A DNA stretch of 64,000 nucleotides from Polyangium fumosum (GTDB lineage: Bacteria > Myxococcota_A > Polyangia > Polyangiales > Polyangiaceae): NCBI RefSeq assembly GCF_005144585.1, contig NZ_SSMQ01000008.1, positions 169,278-233,277 of the forward strand. The letters are read 5' to 3'. Position numbers and translations under genes: made by a program. Shown here in pieces: positions 8,978 to 22,023 of this stretch. The notes below the pieces were generated by a model. That model did no database searches. It was not told the DNA's origin and saw nothing but the letters and a program-made list of their open reading frames with translations. How positions within the stretch are numbered: position 1 is the first letter of the stretch; every line of letters starts with the position of its first letter.

Positions 8978-9852
8978 AATCCGCAGTCGCGCAGCATTCG
9001 AGCGCGTCACGAAGCACCCGGAGACACGGGCACATCGTTCCCGAGATTCGCAGCGACGTCGTCCGTCGCTCGCACCGCATCCTCTCGCGGATCGTGAAAT
9101 CGTACTTTCGCAGCGAGATACGCGGCGCCGAAAGGCTCCCTTCGTCACAGACGATCCTCGTCGCCCATCACGACGGCGGCGTGCTGCCCATCAATGGCAT
9201 CTGCCTCGGCGTCCACTGGTACGACCATTTCGGCTTCGATCGTCCGCTCTACGTCCTCACGCACGATCTCCTGCACAGCTTGTGGGATCCGTTCTCCCGC
9301 CTGCTCGCGGATTCGGGCCTGCTCCGCGCCGACCGCAAGGCCATGGACGCCGTGCTCGAGCGCGGGCAATCCGTCCTGATCTTCCCCGGCGCCGCGCGCG
9401 AGTCGTTCCGCCCGTTCTGGCACCGCAAGAACATCGACCTCGGCGGCCGCAAGGGCTTCATCGCGCAGGCGATCCGCTGGGGGCTGCCCATCACGCCCGT
9501 GGTCTCCGCCGGCTCGCACGAGACCGTCGTCGTTCTATCGGGGGGCCACGATTTCGCGAAGATGCTCGGCATCCCGAAAATCGTCCGCTCCGCCGATGTC
9601 TGGCCCCTGCTCGCAGGGCTGCCGTGGGGCGTGTGGGCGCTGCCGTTCCTGCCGCATATCCCGCTGCCTGCGAAGATCACGACCGAGGTGCTGCCCCCGA
9701 TCCACCTCTCCGAGGCGCTCGGCCGTGACCTGAACCCCGATGACGCCTCCGATCCGGAGATCGTGCAGGCCGGCTTCGACCTCGTCGTCGGCCGCATGCG
9801 CAAGCGCCTCGGCGAGCTCTACGACGAACGCAAGTACCCCGTCCTCGGCTGA
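8974..9852 (+). CDS. Lysophospholipid/diacylglycerol acyltransferase family protein
   Basis: 292 residues from the ATG overlapping the hydrolase stop. The catalytic-type motif is ILVAHHDGGVLPING. It corresponds to the N-H-x-G-G-x-x-P-x-D form found in PlsC-related acyltransferases, but the usual downstream Asp is Asn here. A second motif, LIFPGAARESFRPF, matches the FPxGxxR block. The C-terminal half carries WGLPITPVVSAGSHE, typical of block IV. The family moves acyl chains from acyl-CoA or acyl-ACP to glycerol lipids at the inner membrane. The family is secure; the substrate is not known. Confidence 0.87.
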   Translation: MKSAVAQHSSASRSTRRHGHIVPEIRSDVVRRSHRILSRIVKSYFRSEIRGAERLPSSQTILVAHHDGGVLPINGICLGVHWYDHFGFDRPLYVLTHDLLHSLWDPFSRLLADSGLLRADRKAMDAVLERGQSVLIFPGAARESFRPFWHRKNIDLGGRKGFIAQAIRWGLPITPVVSAGSHETVVVLSGGHDFAKMLGIPKIVRSADVWPLLAGLPWGVWALPFLPHIPLPAKITTEVLPPIHLSEALGRDLNPDDASDPEIVQAGFDLVVGRMRKRLGELYDERKYPVLG

Positions 9853-9856
9853 TCCT

Positions 9857-10417
9857 TCAGCGCTTGCGGGGCGAGCTCCACTCGCGGCGGAGCAGGCCGT
9901 AGACGCACTGATCGATGCGGCGGCCGTGGATCATGAAATGCTCGCGCAGCGTGCCCTCGTGCACGAAGCCGAGCTTCTCCGCGAGCCTGCGCGAGGCGCG
10001 GTTCGGCTCGCTGATGTACGCGAAGAGCCGCGCGAGGTCCGTCTGCTCGAAGACCCGATCCACGAGCGCCGCCACCGCCTCCGTGGCGATGCCGCGGCGA
10101 TGGTGGGCCTGCGCGACGTGGTAGGAGAGCTCGGCGTGGCCGAGGCGAAGGCTCGGCCGCAGGATCGAGACGATCCCCACGCACTCCTCCTGCCACTGCA
10201 CGATCCAGCGATGCTCCTGCTTCTCGGGGTCCGCGAGGTCCGGCGTCGACGCGACGAGGCGGCGGCGCAGCGCATCCACCGACCAGGGCTCGATCGGCAT
10301 GTGACGCTGGGCGTGCGCCTCGCTCCGCCAGCCGAACCAAAGCGGCGCATGCGCGGCGCGCGGCGGCACGAGCTGGACCTGGGAAGCACGCGAGACCGCA
10401 GAGAGGGACATCGTCAT
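9857..10417 (-). CDS. GNAT-family N-acetyltransferase
   Basis: From the ATG at 10417 the protein is 186 residues. The RimJ/RimL-like GNAT core is visible: YHVAQAHHRRGIATEAVAAL is motif A with the acetyl-CoA pyrophosphate loop. It is followed by RLFAYISEPNRASRRLAEKLGF and a HEGTLREHF strand, the classic RimJ ending. This subgroup acetylates protein N-termini or small amines in the cytoplasm. In-frame codons upstream to 10480 lack family residues, so I chose the shorter start. The gene converges on the acyltransferase. Confidence 0.9.
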   Translation of the reverse strand: MTMSLSAVSRASQVQLVPPRAAHAPLWFGWRSEAHAQRHMPIEPWSVDALRRRLVASTPDLADPEKQEHRWIVQWQEECVGIVSILRPSLRLGHAELSYHVAQAHHRRGIATEAVAALVDRVFEQTDLARLFAYISEPNRASRRLAEKLGFVHEGTLREHFMIHGRRIDQCVYGLLRREWSSPRKR

Positions 10418-10577
10418 CGCAAAGAGCGCGGTGGGGGTCCGGAGAGGCGCGATGCTAAGGGCAGTCGCCTTCTCGCGCAATGGACGGAGTAACGTTCAAG
10501 ACGATCCTTCTCGAATCCCACGTTTCACGATATCTCTCGGGGCTGTTCGAATCCTTCAAAAAACCCGGGAGCTTGCC

Positions 10578-11765
10578 ATGTTCACCCGCGTTCGGCCTCG
10601 TCGCACATTGCGTCTCTCTGTCATCACGTCCACCGCCCTTGCCGGTGGTGCGCTCACTCTCCTCGGCGCGTCGCTCTTCGGATGCGGCGCCGAGACGTCG
10701 GACGTGTTCCAGACCGGCGGGAGCGCCGGCGCAGGAAACAGCACGAACACGGGCGGCTCGGCCGGGGCCGGAGGGCAAGCCGGCGCAGGGGGCGGGCAAG
10801 GCGGAGACGGCGGCGGGCAAGGCGGCGCGGGCGCCGGGATGAGCGGGTCCGAGGACTGCCTCGACGGCAAGGACAACGACGGCGACGGCGACGTCGACTG
10901 CGAGGACGCCGATTGCACGGCAGGCTTTACCTGCGTGGACGAGGCGCCCGCGGGGTGGTCGTACGCGTGGACCGCGGAAGGCGACGCGCCGCCCCCGTCC
11001 TGCGGGAACGGCCCTGCGCCCGAGGAGCTCTTCACGGATCCCGCGGGCGCGGCCGCGTGCTCGGCGTGTACCTGCGGGGATCTGCAAGGCGGGGCGTGCT
11101 CGATGCCGGGGCTGCAATGTCATCCGAACTCGGGCAACTGTTTCGGCGGCGGCGAGAGCTGGACGAGCGCGTTCCAGAGCGGCGCCACCTGCGTGAAACC
11201 GACGGACCTGCTCGGCTTCGCAGCCCTGCTCTCCTGCCGCCTGAACGGGAGCGCGATGGTGACCTCGCCCGGGAGCTGTCCGCCCTCCGTGAGCGATTTC
11301 CAGAACAAGGAGCCCTTCGCCGGGCGGATCCTCGCGTGCGCCGCGAAGACCTCGAACGGCGGATGCGGCGCCGGCGCGGCCTGCGCGCCGAAGCCCGCCA
11401 TGGACACGGAGAGCCTGTGCATCCGGCAGGAGGGCGATCACGCCTGCCCCGACGGCTTCACACAGACGGTGAGCTACAAGAGCGCCACGGACACGCGCGC
11501 CTGCAGCGCGTGCTCGTGTGCGCCCCCGACGACGTGCACGGGCGGGCAGTATCGCTTCTTCGACTACGACATGTGCACGGAGGGCGGCGACAATCCCATC
11601 GCCGTCGACAGCAACACGTGCAGGAACGTGGGCGCGTCGCTCGACTCGAGCACGTGGTCGATCCAGCAAGTCCTGGCCACGCCGAGCGGCGGCTGCACCG
11701 CCACGGGCGGCCAGCCGACCGGAGAGCTCAGCCCGGAAGGCGCGGTCACCTTCTGCTGCAAGTGA
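10578..11765 (+). CDS. Cys-rich surface lipoprotein with Gly/Ala linker
   Basis: 395 residues. Lipobox LFGC (Cys36) follows a long Arg-rich signal, and GGGAG precedes the ATG as ribosome binding site. Residues 45-100 are a Gly/Ala/Gln-rich low-complexity linker. An acidic loop DNDGDGDVDCEDADC follows, as used by myxobacterial surface proteins for calcium binding. The rest has about 30 cysteines in pairs such as CSACTC and CSACSC and ends in FCCK. Its C-terminal half resembles the lipoprotein at 38911-40014 (GGQPTGE...CC ending). It is probably exposed on the outer membrane; function unknown. A strong terminator follows. Confidence 0.85.
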   Translation: MFTRVRPRRTLRLSVITSTALAGGALTLLGASLFGCGAETSDVFQTGGSAGAGNSTNTGGSAGAGGQAGAGGGQGGDGGGQGGAGAGMSGSEDCLDGKDNDGDGDVDCEDADCTAGFTCVDEAPAGWSYAWTAEGDAPPPSCGNGPAPEELFTDPAGAAACSACTCGDLQGGACSMPGLQCHPNSGNCFGGGESWTSAFQSGATCVKPTDLLGFAALLSCRLNGSAMVTSPGSCPPSVSDFQNKEPFAGRILACAAKTSNGGCGAGAACAPKPAMDTESLCIRQEGDHACPDGFTQTVSYKSATDTRACSACSCAPPTTCTGGQYRFFDYDMCTEGGDNPIAVDSNTCRNVGASLDSSTWSIQQVLATPSGGCTATGGQPTGELSPEGAVTFCCK

Positions 11766-11798
11766 GCCCTGATTTGGAGGGATGAACGGGGGGAAGGA

Positions 11799-11829
11799 GG
11801 GGCTCGGCGCGGAAGGCCGAGCCCCTTTT
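11799..11829. terminator. Rho-independent terminator between convergent genes
   Basis: A perfect 10-bp GC-rich stem (GGGGCTCGGC with GCCGAGCCCC) and a 7-nt loop are followed by TTTT on the plus strand. It lies between the Cys-rich lipoprotein gene and the convergent adhesin gene and can end the plus-strand transcript. On the minus strand it lies just past the adhesin stop codon. Confidence 0.8.
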
Positions 11830-11837
11830 GCCTTGTC

Positions 11838-15788
<3,951 letters not shown>

Positions 15789-16003
15789 TCATCCTCTCCA
15801 AGCAATTGGATGGTCACGTTGGTTATGATCAAGTTCCGTACCAGCAGTGGATGCGCGCGTCATCCCCAAGAACCGCGCGCTCTTGCCCGATGAAGAAAGA
15901 TTCATATCGATGCCTGTAGGCATCGATCCTGTGCGGCTCGTTGTCCTCACCCCGCGCGGAGGCGTTATGCTCGCCGCGCGCCACAGGGCAACGTTCTCCT
16001 ACC
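15789..16003. other. Divergent intergenic region
   Basis: A 215-bp spacer between the divergent adhesin and histidine-phosphatase genes. AT content is higher near 15800-15845, just upstream of the adhesin start, where its promoter would be expected. No clear consensus promoter, operator or RNA motif could be read. Confidence 0.4.
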
Positions 16004-16627
16004 ATGCACATCGAACTCATCATCGTTCGCCACGGCCAGTCCGAGGGAAACCGAGATCGTGTCTTCACGGGGCACGGACCCTCCCCGCTCACCGAGCGCG
16101 GGCGTCGTGAAGCTGACGCTGTCGCGCGGCGCATCGCCGAGAAGTCGGTCTCGGCGATCTACGCCAGTGACCTGCCGCGCGCCCTGGAGACAGCAGCGCC
16201 CATCGTCGAGAAGACAGGCCTAGAGCTCGTCGCAGACCCGGCCCTGCGCGAGAGAAATTTTGGCGATCTGACGGGCACCTCCTTCGCCGACATCGAAGCG
16301 CGCCACCCCGACGTGTGGCGGGCGCTGCTCACGCGCGACCCGCTCTTCCGCCCGCCCGGCGGCGAGTCGAACGCCGACTGCCGAGCCCGGATCGCGGGCT
16401 TCGTCGAGGGCCTCTTCGCCCGCGGCGCCGAGGGTCGGATCGTGCTCGTGAGCCACGGCGTCGCGATCAACCAGCTCCTCTATCACCTGCTCGGCGTGCC
16501 GGTCGAAGCGCCGCCGCCCGTCGTCTTCCGCGTGGACAACTGCTCGGTCCAGCGCGTCGAGCGCCACGACGACACCGTGCGCATCGTCTGCATCAACGAC
16601 CGCAGCCACCTCGACGGTTTGACCTGA
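16004..16627 (+). CDS. Histidine phosphatase family protein (phosphoglycerate-mutase-like)
   Basis: 207 residues. The catalytic RHG motif is at the N-terminus (IIVRHGQSEGN), with the family continuation LTERGRREADAVA, the ASDLPRALETA block and the acidic RERNFGDLTG segment. The second catalytic His is in VLVSHGVAINQ. This branch removes phosphate from small molecules such as sugar phosphates or cobalamin/nucleotide intermediates through a phosphohistidine. The substrate cannot be read from sequence. A longer frame from 15941 adds a non-homologous stretch, so the ATG at 16004 is preferred. Confidence 0.92.
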   Translation: MHIELIIVRHGQSEGNRDRVFTGHGPSPLTERGRREADAVARRIAEKSVSAIYASDLPRALETAAPIVEKTGLELVADPALRERNFGDLTGTSFADIEARHPDVWRALLTRDPLFRPPGGESNADCRARIAGFVEGLFARGAEGRIVLVSHGVAINQLLYHLLGVPVEAPPPVVFRVDNCSVQRVERHDDTVRIVCINDRSHLDGLT

Positions 16628-16670
16628 AAACGAAATGGGCCCCCGGACGAACGCTCGTCCGGAGGCCCAT
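16626..16670 (-). terminator. Rho-independent terminator for the DUF4360 gene
   Basis: On the minus strand a long stem (ATGGGCC, one bulge, CCGGACGA paired with TCGTCCGG...GGCCCAT) is followed by TTTCGTTTT. It lies 28 bp past the DUF4360 stop codon. On the plus strand there is no T-run, so it acts mainly for the minus-strand gene. Confidence 0.8.
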
Positions 16671-16697
16671 GGCCGTGGCTCGTTCACGAGACGCGCG

Positions 16698-17333
16698 TCA
16701 GCACTTGCGCCACGCGAGACCGTACGTCTGACGCACGACGAGGCTGAGCGTGTCGAGGGTCATGAGACCGCTGCCCGTGCGGTTCGCGAGCGTCGAGACC
16801 GCCGCCTGCGTGTTGATGTTGAGCGGACGGGTCGCGCCGCACGGCGACCACACCGCGGCCTCGAGCGCGAGGTTGTCGCGGCGGAAGTAGTTCTCCGAGA
16901 AGGGCCCGACGAGCTTCGTGCGGAAGGTGTAACCAAAGCCGCCGGTGAAGTAGTAACTCGACGTCTGCGTCCCGACGACGGCCGGCTCGAGGTCGGCGTA
17001 GCCGCGGTAGTCGCCCGAGACGAGCGAGAAGCTGTAGCCTTGCGGGAACGCCAGATCGACGGTGATCTGACAGAACTTGCGCGCCTCGCTCGGCAGCCCG
17101 ACCTGGCTCGCCTCGGCGGTGAACGCCCCGAAGATGAGCTCCAGGGCCTTTCGATCCTCGGAAAGGGTGCCGGCGACCGAGGCCTGCGGGCAACCCGTCC
17201 CGTTGTACACGAGCCCGCGGATCTGGACGCCCTCGGGTGCGTCGACGAGGTCGTAGGGCTGTGCATCGGCCTGCGAAGAGACGCCGAGGACTGCCGAACC
17301 GGCCGCGACGAGCGCAACGAGCAGCTTCTTCAT
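16698..17333 (-). CDS. Secreted DUF4360 protein
   Basis: 211 residues. It has a Sec signal (KKLLVALVAAGSAVLG, cleavage near ADA-QPY) and the DUF4360 hallmarks: LVYNGTGCPQASVAG, LELIFGAFTAEA, RKFCQITVDLAFPQGYSFSLV, YRGYADLE and VWSPCGATRPLNINT. Four cysteines probably form two disulfides. DUF4360 proteins are small secreted beta-rich proteins of unknown function found in actinobacteria, myxobacteria and fungi. A strong ribosome binding site (AAGGGGGG) precedes the ATG. It forms a single-gene unit with its own terminator. Confidence 0.9.
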   Translation of the reverse strand: MKKLLVALVAAGSAVLGVSSQADAQPYDLVDAPEGVQIRGLVYNGTGCPQASVAGTLSEDRKALELIFGAFTAEASQVGLPSEARKFCQITVDLAFPQGYSFSLVSGDYRGYADLEPAVVGTQTSSYYFTGGFGYTFRTKLVGPFSENYFRRDNLALEAAVWSPCGATRPLNINTQAAVSTLANRTGSGLMTLDTLSLVVRQTYGLAWRKC

Positions 17334-17568
17334 TCTGATACCCCCCTTGTTCGATCGCTCGCGGGTGACGACCCGCGGCGGTGCATGGGCACGACGAGAG
17401 CGCAGGGGTCCGCCCAGACCGCCCCCCGCCGTGCCGTCCGCTTCCGAACCTATGGAGGCGAGCAGGCAGCCGCAAGCCTCGGACGGCGCTCACGGCGCGC
17501 TTCCTTTCCCGCGTTTTCGAAGGCGCCGGCCTCCCCCCGGCCCTCTCCTGGGGAAGCGAGGGGGAATG

Positions 17569-17609
17569 GAAAACGAAAAACGCCGTGTTCCAGATTGGAA
17601 CACGGCGTT
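17569..17609 (-). terminator. Terminator of the tRNA-Ala gene
   Basis: A 13-bp perfect stem (AACGCCGTGTTCC with GGAACACGGCGTT, loop of 5) lies just past the tRNA 3' end on the minus strand. It is followed by TTTTTCGTTTT. The stem is palindromic, so weak activity on the other strand is possible. Confidence 0.9.
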
Positions 17610-17627
17610 TCTTTCGCTGCGGGTTCT

Positions 17628-17703
<76 letters not shown>

Positions 17704-17719
17704 GTCAGCGACTCGCGGG

Positions 17720-17747
17720 ACTCTACTGATAGAGCTTCACGAGTCAA
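17720..17747 (-). promoter_or_regulatory. Likely sigma-70 promoter of the tRNA-Ala gene
   Basis: Read on the minus strand, TTGACT (17747-17742) is followed after 16 nt by TAGAGT (17725-17720). This puts the transcription start about 10 nt before the mature tRNA. The -35 box matches consensus at five of six positions; the -10 box matches at four of six. Confidence 0.5.
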
Positions 17748-17775
17748 GACGAAAGTTTACGTTTCGGCCGCTCGG

Positions 17776-19791
17776 TCAACCCCCCGGCCTCGGTTGGGCG
17801 CGGGCGGCGGGGTTTTCGAAGGAGAACAGCTTGTTCTTCTCCAGCTTGTACGACGCGGTCTTGCCGAAGGGCGGGTTCATGTCCTGCACCCAGTACACCT
17901 CGCCCGAGACGATCGTGTCCTCGGGGCGCCCCGTGCGCTCCGGGTAGCGGTAGATGAAGTCCCGCATCGCGTCCCGGTACGCCGAGTTCGCCGGCAGGTG
18001 CATGCGGTTGAAGTAGTCGCTCCAGATCTGGTTGTACCGGAGGCTCTGCGCCTTCGTGAGGTCGAACTCCGGCGGCTTGCCGGTGAACGGGTCGATCGAG
18101 CGGCCGTCGATGGTCTTCGCGTCGACCACGATCGTGCCGTCGTCCATCACGGGGTTCGGCGAGAACATGAACCAGCCCTGCAAGTACCGCATCTTCTGCG
18201 CGAGCACGCGCAACGGCTCGGGATGCGGGACCTTCACGCGGCGGTTGATGACCCAGAGCTCGACCATCGCCTGGTTCACCGCGCCCGCGAGCATCGCGAC
18301 GACCGCGAGCTCGCGCAGCGTCACGACGAAACGCCCCGCCTTCCGGCGAAGCGGCGAGGGCTCCGCGACGCTCACCGCCCCCGGCGCGCGCGGGACACGC
18401 AGGCCGAAGATCCGCGACACGTCGCGCGCCGTGACGGCGTTCCAGATCGCGTCGACGAGGTGCGAGAGGCCAGGCACGCGAAGGAGCCAGGCGATCGCAG
18501 GACCGAGCGGCAACGCGGCGATGATGTCGGCGAGCGCGGCGCTCCGTTCGAGGCGCGCGGGGTCCTTGGGGTGCTCGACGGCGACGCCCCGCGTGAGACC
18601 CTCCTCGGCGCGGAACGTGAGCAGCTCGTAGAGGTCGAGGCGCTTGAGCACGCGGCAGAGCCAGAGCGAGGCGCCGGACGAGGCGTCGAAGAGGACGACA
18701 CGCGCGCGGTGGCCGCGGCGCATCGTGCGGGCGGCGAGGTCCCAGTCGTCGGAGGTGAAGAGCAGCGTGGAGAAGACGCACATGGCCCAGGCGAAGGGGC
18801 CGAGGACGAAGGTCGCGCCGAAGCCGATGTGGAGGATGCACATGAGCGCGACGGCGAGCCTTCGGGCCCAGGTGCGGCCGAGCGGCGAGGCGAGGCAGAT
18901 CGGGATCGTGGCCTCGGCCATCAAGACGAACTTCGTGCCGACGATGATGAGCGCCGGCGGGACGAGGCCCCGCACGGCCGCCACGATCGGGGTGACCATG
19001 CGGTCGACCCAGAGCACGTAATGGACGGCGGTGCCGTTTTTCCAGGCCGCCCCGGTCTTGTGAATGACGTTGAAGTAATAAATGGCGATGATCTGGAGGA
19101 GGATCACGCCGGCCACGAGCGAGACGTGGGGCGCGAGGCGCCGCGGATCGATGACGTCCGTGCGGTCGTTGAGCTCGTCCGCGTTCGCCTCTTTGCGACG
19201 GCGCATCGAGTCGAGCAGGGCGTCGACGGAGAAGCGGTCCCCCATCGGGAGGAACGCGGTCCACATCACGAGGAGGTTGAAAACGACGTATCCGCCATTC
19301 TCGATGAGGAGGATGCGGCCATTCATGCTGGCCACGAAGATCGCGGCGAGCACGTGGGCGATACGCGTCTTGTAGCCGACGAGGACGCAGGTGAACGTGA
19401 CGAGGAGGACCGCCCAGAGGGCCCATAACTCGGGGGCGGTGGAGAAGGCATTGAAGAGGGTGAACGCGCCCCAGGCCTGCGGGCGGAAGAGGTTCAGGTG
19501 CGTCGGCAAGACCCCCTTGTCGGAGTACATGTGGAGCCAGTCCGGCGTGCGCCGGACGAGGTCCGTGACGAGGAGGAAGCCGAGCATGATCCGGGCGAAG
19601 CCGAGGGTCCGCCGGTCGATGGTGAGGTAGACGTCGCGGAGGATCGTCCAGTAGCCCTGGAGGTGCCACGCGAGCCACCCGAGCCCGGTCGGCTTCGCGG
19701 GTGCGGCTTCGGAAGGCTCTTCCGGCGCTTCGTCGAGGGCCTCGGAGGCCGTGCTTGCGTCGATGGGCGGCTGGCCGGTGGCGGAGCTCAT
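17776..19791 (-). CDS. HTTM-domain multi-pass membrane protein
   Basis: 671 residues. A Pro/Glu/Ala-rich N-terminus of about 35 residues leads into an HTTM (horizontally transferred transmembrane) domain, the membrane core also found in vitamin K-dependent gamma-carboxylase. It shows the usual RRTLGFARIMLGFLLVTDL helix, the HLNLFRP loop and around ten membrane segments to residue 460. The C-terminal ~200 residues (WFMFSPNP, PFTGKPPEFD, YRYPERTG) form the soluble end typical of bacterial HTTM proteins. The reaction is unknown. The ATG at 19791 is preferred because GGGGGAGC lies 7 bp upstream. Confidence 0.85.
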   Translation of the reverse strand: MSSATGQPPIDASTASEALDEAPEEPSEAAPAKPTGLGWLAWHLQGYWTILRDVYLTIDRRTLGFARIMLGFLLVTDLVRRTPDWLHMYSDKGVLPTHLNLFRPQAWGAFTLFNAFSTAPELWALWAVLLVTFTCVLVGYKTRIAHVLAAIFVASMNGRILLIENGGYVVFNLLVMWTAFLPMGDRFSVDALLDSMRRRKEANADELNDRTDVIDPRRLAPHVSLVAGVILLQIIAIYYFNVIHKTGAAWKNGTAVHYVLWVDRMVTPIVAAVRGLVPPALIIVGTKFVLMAEATIPICLASPLGRTWARRLAVALMCILHIGFGATFVLGPFAWAMCVFSTLLFTSDDWDLAARTMRRGHRARVVLFDASSGASLWLCRVLKRLDLYELLTFRAEEGLTRGVAVEHPKDPARLERSAALADIIAALPLGPAIAWLLRVPGLSHLVDAIWNAVTARDVSRIFGLRVPRAPGAVSVAEPSPLRRKAGRFVVTLRELAVVAMLAGAVNQAMVELWVINRRVKVPHPEPLRVLAQKMRYLQGWFMFSPNPVMDDGTIVVDAKTIDGRSIDPFTGKPPEFDLTKAQSLRYNQIWSDYFNRMHLPANSAYRDAMRDFIYRYPERTGRPEDTIVSGEVYWVQDMNPPFGKTASYKLEKNKLFSFENPAARAQPRPGG

Positions 19792-19915
19792 GGGGCGCTC
19801 CCCCATTAGCGCGAATTTCGAGCCGCCGCACCTCTTCCCTTCCCCTCCCCTTCCCGGACATGGCCGTTTGCGTTAGGCTCGGCGCGCGCGTGGGTATCCA
19901 GCGCGGGGCTATCGC

Positions 19916-20194
19916 ATGCTAGACGCTACGGAACGGAAGACCCTGGCCTGGTGCACGTTCATCGCAGGGGTGTTATGCCTGATCCCCGGCGAGACGCCCC
20001 GCGGGCCGCGGGTATGGGACTACGCGCGGCAGGTCCTCCTCGACCGGCTGCTGGACCATCGAGCCACGCAGATCGCCTGGACGCTTTGCGCGATCTGCGT
20101 GATCCATCATCTGTGGAAATCTCGAACCGAAGCGGTTTCGCCGCCGGCCGCACCCGAGGCGCCCGCGGAGAGCGCCCGGACGGGCGGGGTGTAG
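19916..20194 (+). CDS. Small membrane protein, unknown
   Basis: 92 residues. Two hydrophobic stretches (LAWCTFIAGVLCLIPG and TQIAWTLCAICVIHHLW) flank a basic loop, and a Pro/Ala-rich tail follows. A short two-helix hairpin protein in the inner membrane is the likely form. No family recognised and no strong ribosome binding site, so the call rests on codon pattern and hydrophobic layout. Confidence 0.5.
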   Translation: MLDATERKTLAWCTFIAGVLCLIPGETPRGPRVWDYARQVLLDRLLDHRATQIAWTLCAICVIHHLWKSRTEAVSPPAAPEAPAESARTGGV

Positions 20195-20383
20195 GCGGAG
20201 CGCTCTCGGTTGGTTCTTGACAAGCTCGCGTCGCTTCGGCGTGACGCTCGTCCCTTCCGGCGATGCGGCGCTCCTTCCGTGGCCGGGCTGTCGGGACTCC
20301 CTCGGCCCAGCGACGCGTAGCTCGTCGAGGCAGTCACGATAACAATCATCCCCGCTTTGGGCCGGTCCCCGCTCCCCGGCCTA

Positions 20384-21169
20384 TCAATCCTCCGGCGTCC
20401 CGGCCCCTTGCTTTGCCTTTGCGGCCCGCTTCGCGCGCCTCCGCGCGGTCGCCTTCTCCGCCGCCGCGAGCAAGGGGGCGCGGACGGCGTCCACCACCGC
20501 AGCGGGCGCGGTCGATTGCTCCAGGTTCGCGAGGAGCGTCTCGGCGACCGTGGCCCACGCCCGCATGCGCTTTCGGACCTCGGCCGGGGCAATGGCGACT
20601 TTCTGCGCCTCGGCGGCGGCCTGCGGCTTCTGGTTCTCGACGGCCCCGAGCTTTTGCCCCGTCTCACCGAGCTGCAATGCGAGGTCCTTGGCCGACGTCC
20701 CCTTGTCGACGTGAATGACCTCGAGCAGGGGGGCGAGCTCGCCCTCGGCGAGCTTCGCGATCTGCGCGGCATTGCCAGCTTCCGCCTGGTACGAGGCAGA
20801 GACGATGTTGAGACGCTGGGGGAACAGCGCATCCCGTCCGCTCTCGATGGCCTCCGCGGCCGCTTCATTGGGCACGGGCTTCCCAAGCTCGTAATGCTGG
20901 GCCGCGAGCATGGAATAAAAAAGCGCGCGCGAGAGGTGGTCGTGCCGAGCGTCGAGGTCCTCGGCCTCCTCACCGAGGGCGCGGAGCGCGGACGCCGAGG
21001 TGTCGCCGTCCCGCGCCGCGACGAGATTCACGTGCACGGCCTCGATGCGCCCGATGAGCGGCGCGATCTCCGGAATGGCGAGGAGGGTGGGTTTGTGTTG
21101 GGGATCAAGCCAGTGCGCAGAGACACTGATCATCTCCCCGATTTGTAGGTCACGGACGGAAGCTGTCAT
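20384..21169 (-). CDS. Helical protein of a local paralogous family (copy 1), function unknown
   Basis: 261 residues, almost all alpha-helical, with a Lys/Arg/Ala-rich C-terminus. It shares its start and spacing with the protein at 61923-62702: LQxxEMxxVSAxW near residue 8-20, then DxRHDxxxRxxxY and a RxxLFPxxL...YxAxAGxAxxxA block. A decayed piece of the same family lies beside vgrG at 36278-36361. No signal peptide or membrane helix is seen. The start at 21169 is chosen because it aligns with the paralog; a frame extension to 21193 is possible. Function not recognised. Confidence 0.75.
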   Translation of the reverse strand: MTASVRDLQIGEMISVSAHWLDPQHKPTLLAIPEIAPLIGRIEAVHVNLVAARDGDTSASALRALGEEAEDLDARHDHLSRALFYSMLAAQHYELGKPVPNEAAAEAIESGRDALFPQRLNIVSASYQAEAGNAAQIAKLAEGELAPLLEVIHVDKGTSAKDLALQLGETGQKLGAVENQKPQAAAEAQKVAIAPAEVRKRMRAWATVAETLLANLEQSTAPAAVVDAVRAPLLAAAEKATARRRAKRAAKAKQGAGTPED

Positions 21170-21193
21170 GGTGTGGGAATGTACGACATGCAC

Positions 21194-22023
21194 GGAACGG
21201 TTGGCAAGGGTGGGATGGCAGGGGTGGGATGGATACGGGAGGAACCTCGGAGGTTGGCTTCGAACGCCGCGCGGAGGTCGAAGGTGACCTCGGACGTGGG
21301 TTCAGGGCTCGGCGCGGAGCTCGAAGGGAACCTCCGGGGTCACCTTCGAGCGCTCGTTGCCGTCCGAGTCGACCTGGGAGGTTGGCTTCGAGCGCCGCGA
21401 CGGGCTGCGCTTCGACCTCGGAGGCGACCTTCGCGCGCCGCGCGACACCTCGATCCGACCTCCGAGGTCACCTTCGAGTTTCGCGTGGCGCTCGGACCCG
21501 ACCTCGGAACGGTTCTGAGTGGCCTGACCCGGGGCTCCCCGTCGCGGAGCTGCGCCCCGTGGCCACGCGCCCGATCGTCGCGCGGCGGCTTCCCTTGGCG
21601 GCGCGGCCGTGGCGAAGCTCCGCGGCCAGGTCGGGCATCGTGCGGGAGCCCGTGCCGCGTGAGCCCGTCCCGACGGTTTCGGCCGCTGCGCTCGCTGTTC
21701 CGCGGTGGAAGCACGCGATGCCCGCAGCCTCTTCGATTCCCACGCTGATTCTGGGCACCATCCCGACCTCGGGCCCTGTCTCCGCCGCGCCGACGCCCGC
21801 GGCTATTGCGGAAATCGTGCCCCTGCCCCCCGACGCGGCCCCCTCGCAGTTCTTCACTGCGCTCGACGGATGGGCCTCTGCCCCGAGGGCGGTCCCCGCC
21901 GTGAGCCGCGTGAGTTTCCATTCTTCTTTATCGGGCGTGTTGTTCACGCCGCGCCCGCGACGACGCGGTCTGTGCCGGGCATGTCAAGAATAAAAATGCG
22001 GCAGTCGTCGTGAGGTATCTTCC
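21194..22023. other. 830-bp region without a confident gene; repeat-rich
   Basis: The first 300 bp consist of diverged copies of a CGACCTCGGAGG(T)xACCTTCGAGCGCCGCG-like unit in both orientations. The rest holds only weak overlapping reading frames on both strands. The best is a 159-residue minus frame at 21468-21947, Gly/Ala/Thr-rich, without a ribosome binding site. I would not call it a gene. The region forms the downstream edge of the Rhs island. Confidence 0.5.
21241..21500. repeat. Cluster of short GC-rich repeats
   Basis: GGAGGTTGGCTTCGAxCGCCGCG occurs at about 21249-21271 and 21377-21399. GAGGTCACCTTCGAG or near copies occur at 21336-21350 and 21464-21478, with the inverted form at 21277-21291. 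The same 15-mer recurs at 41230-41244 and, inverted, at 43841-43855. Confidence 0.6.

Noticed and set aside
17569..17609. The hairpin beside the tRNA as an attachment site of an integrated element
   Set aside because: It is a standard terminator and no integrase or repeated tRNA end is nearby.
21468..21947. Possible minus-strand gene of 159 codons
   Set aside because: Gly/Ala/Thr-rich, no ribosome binding site, overlaps the repeat cluster; not supported beyond an open frame.
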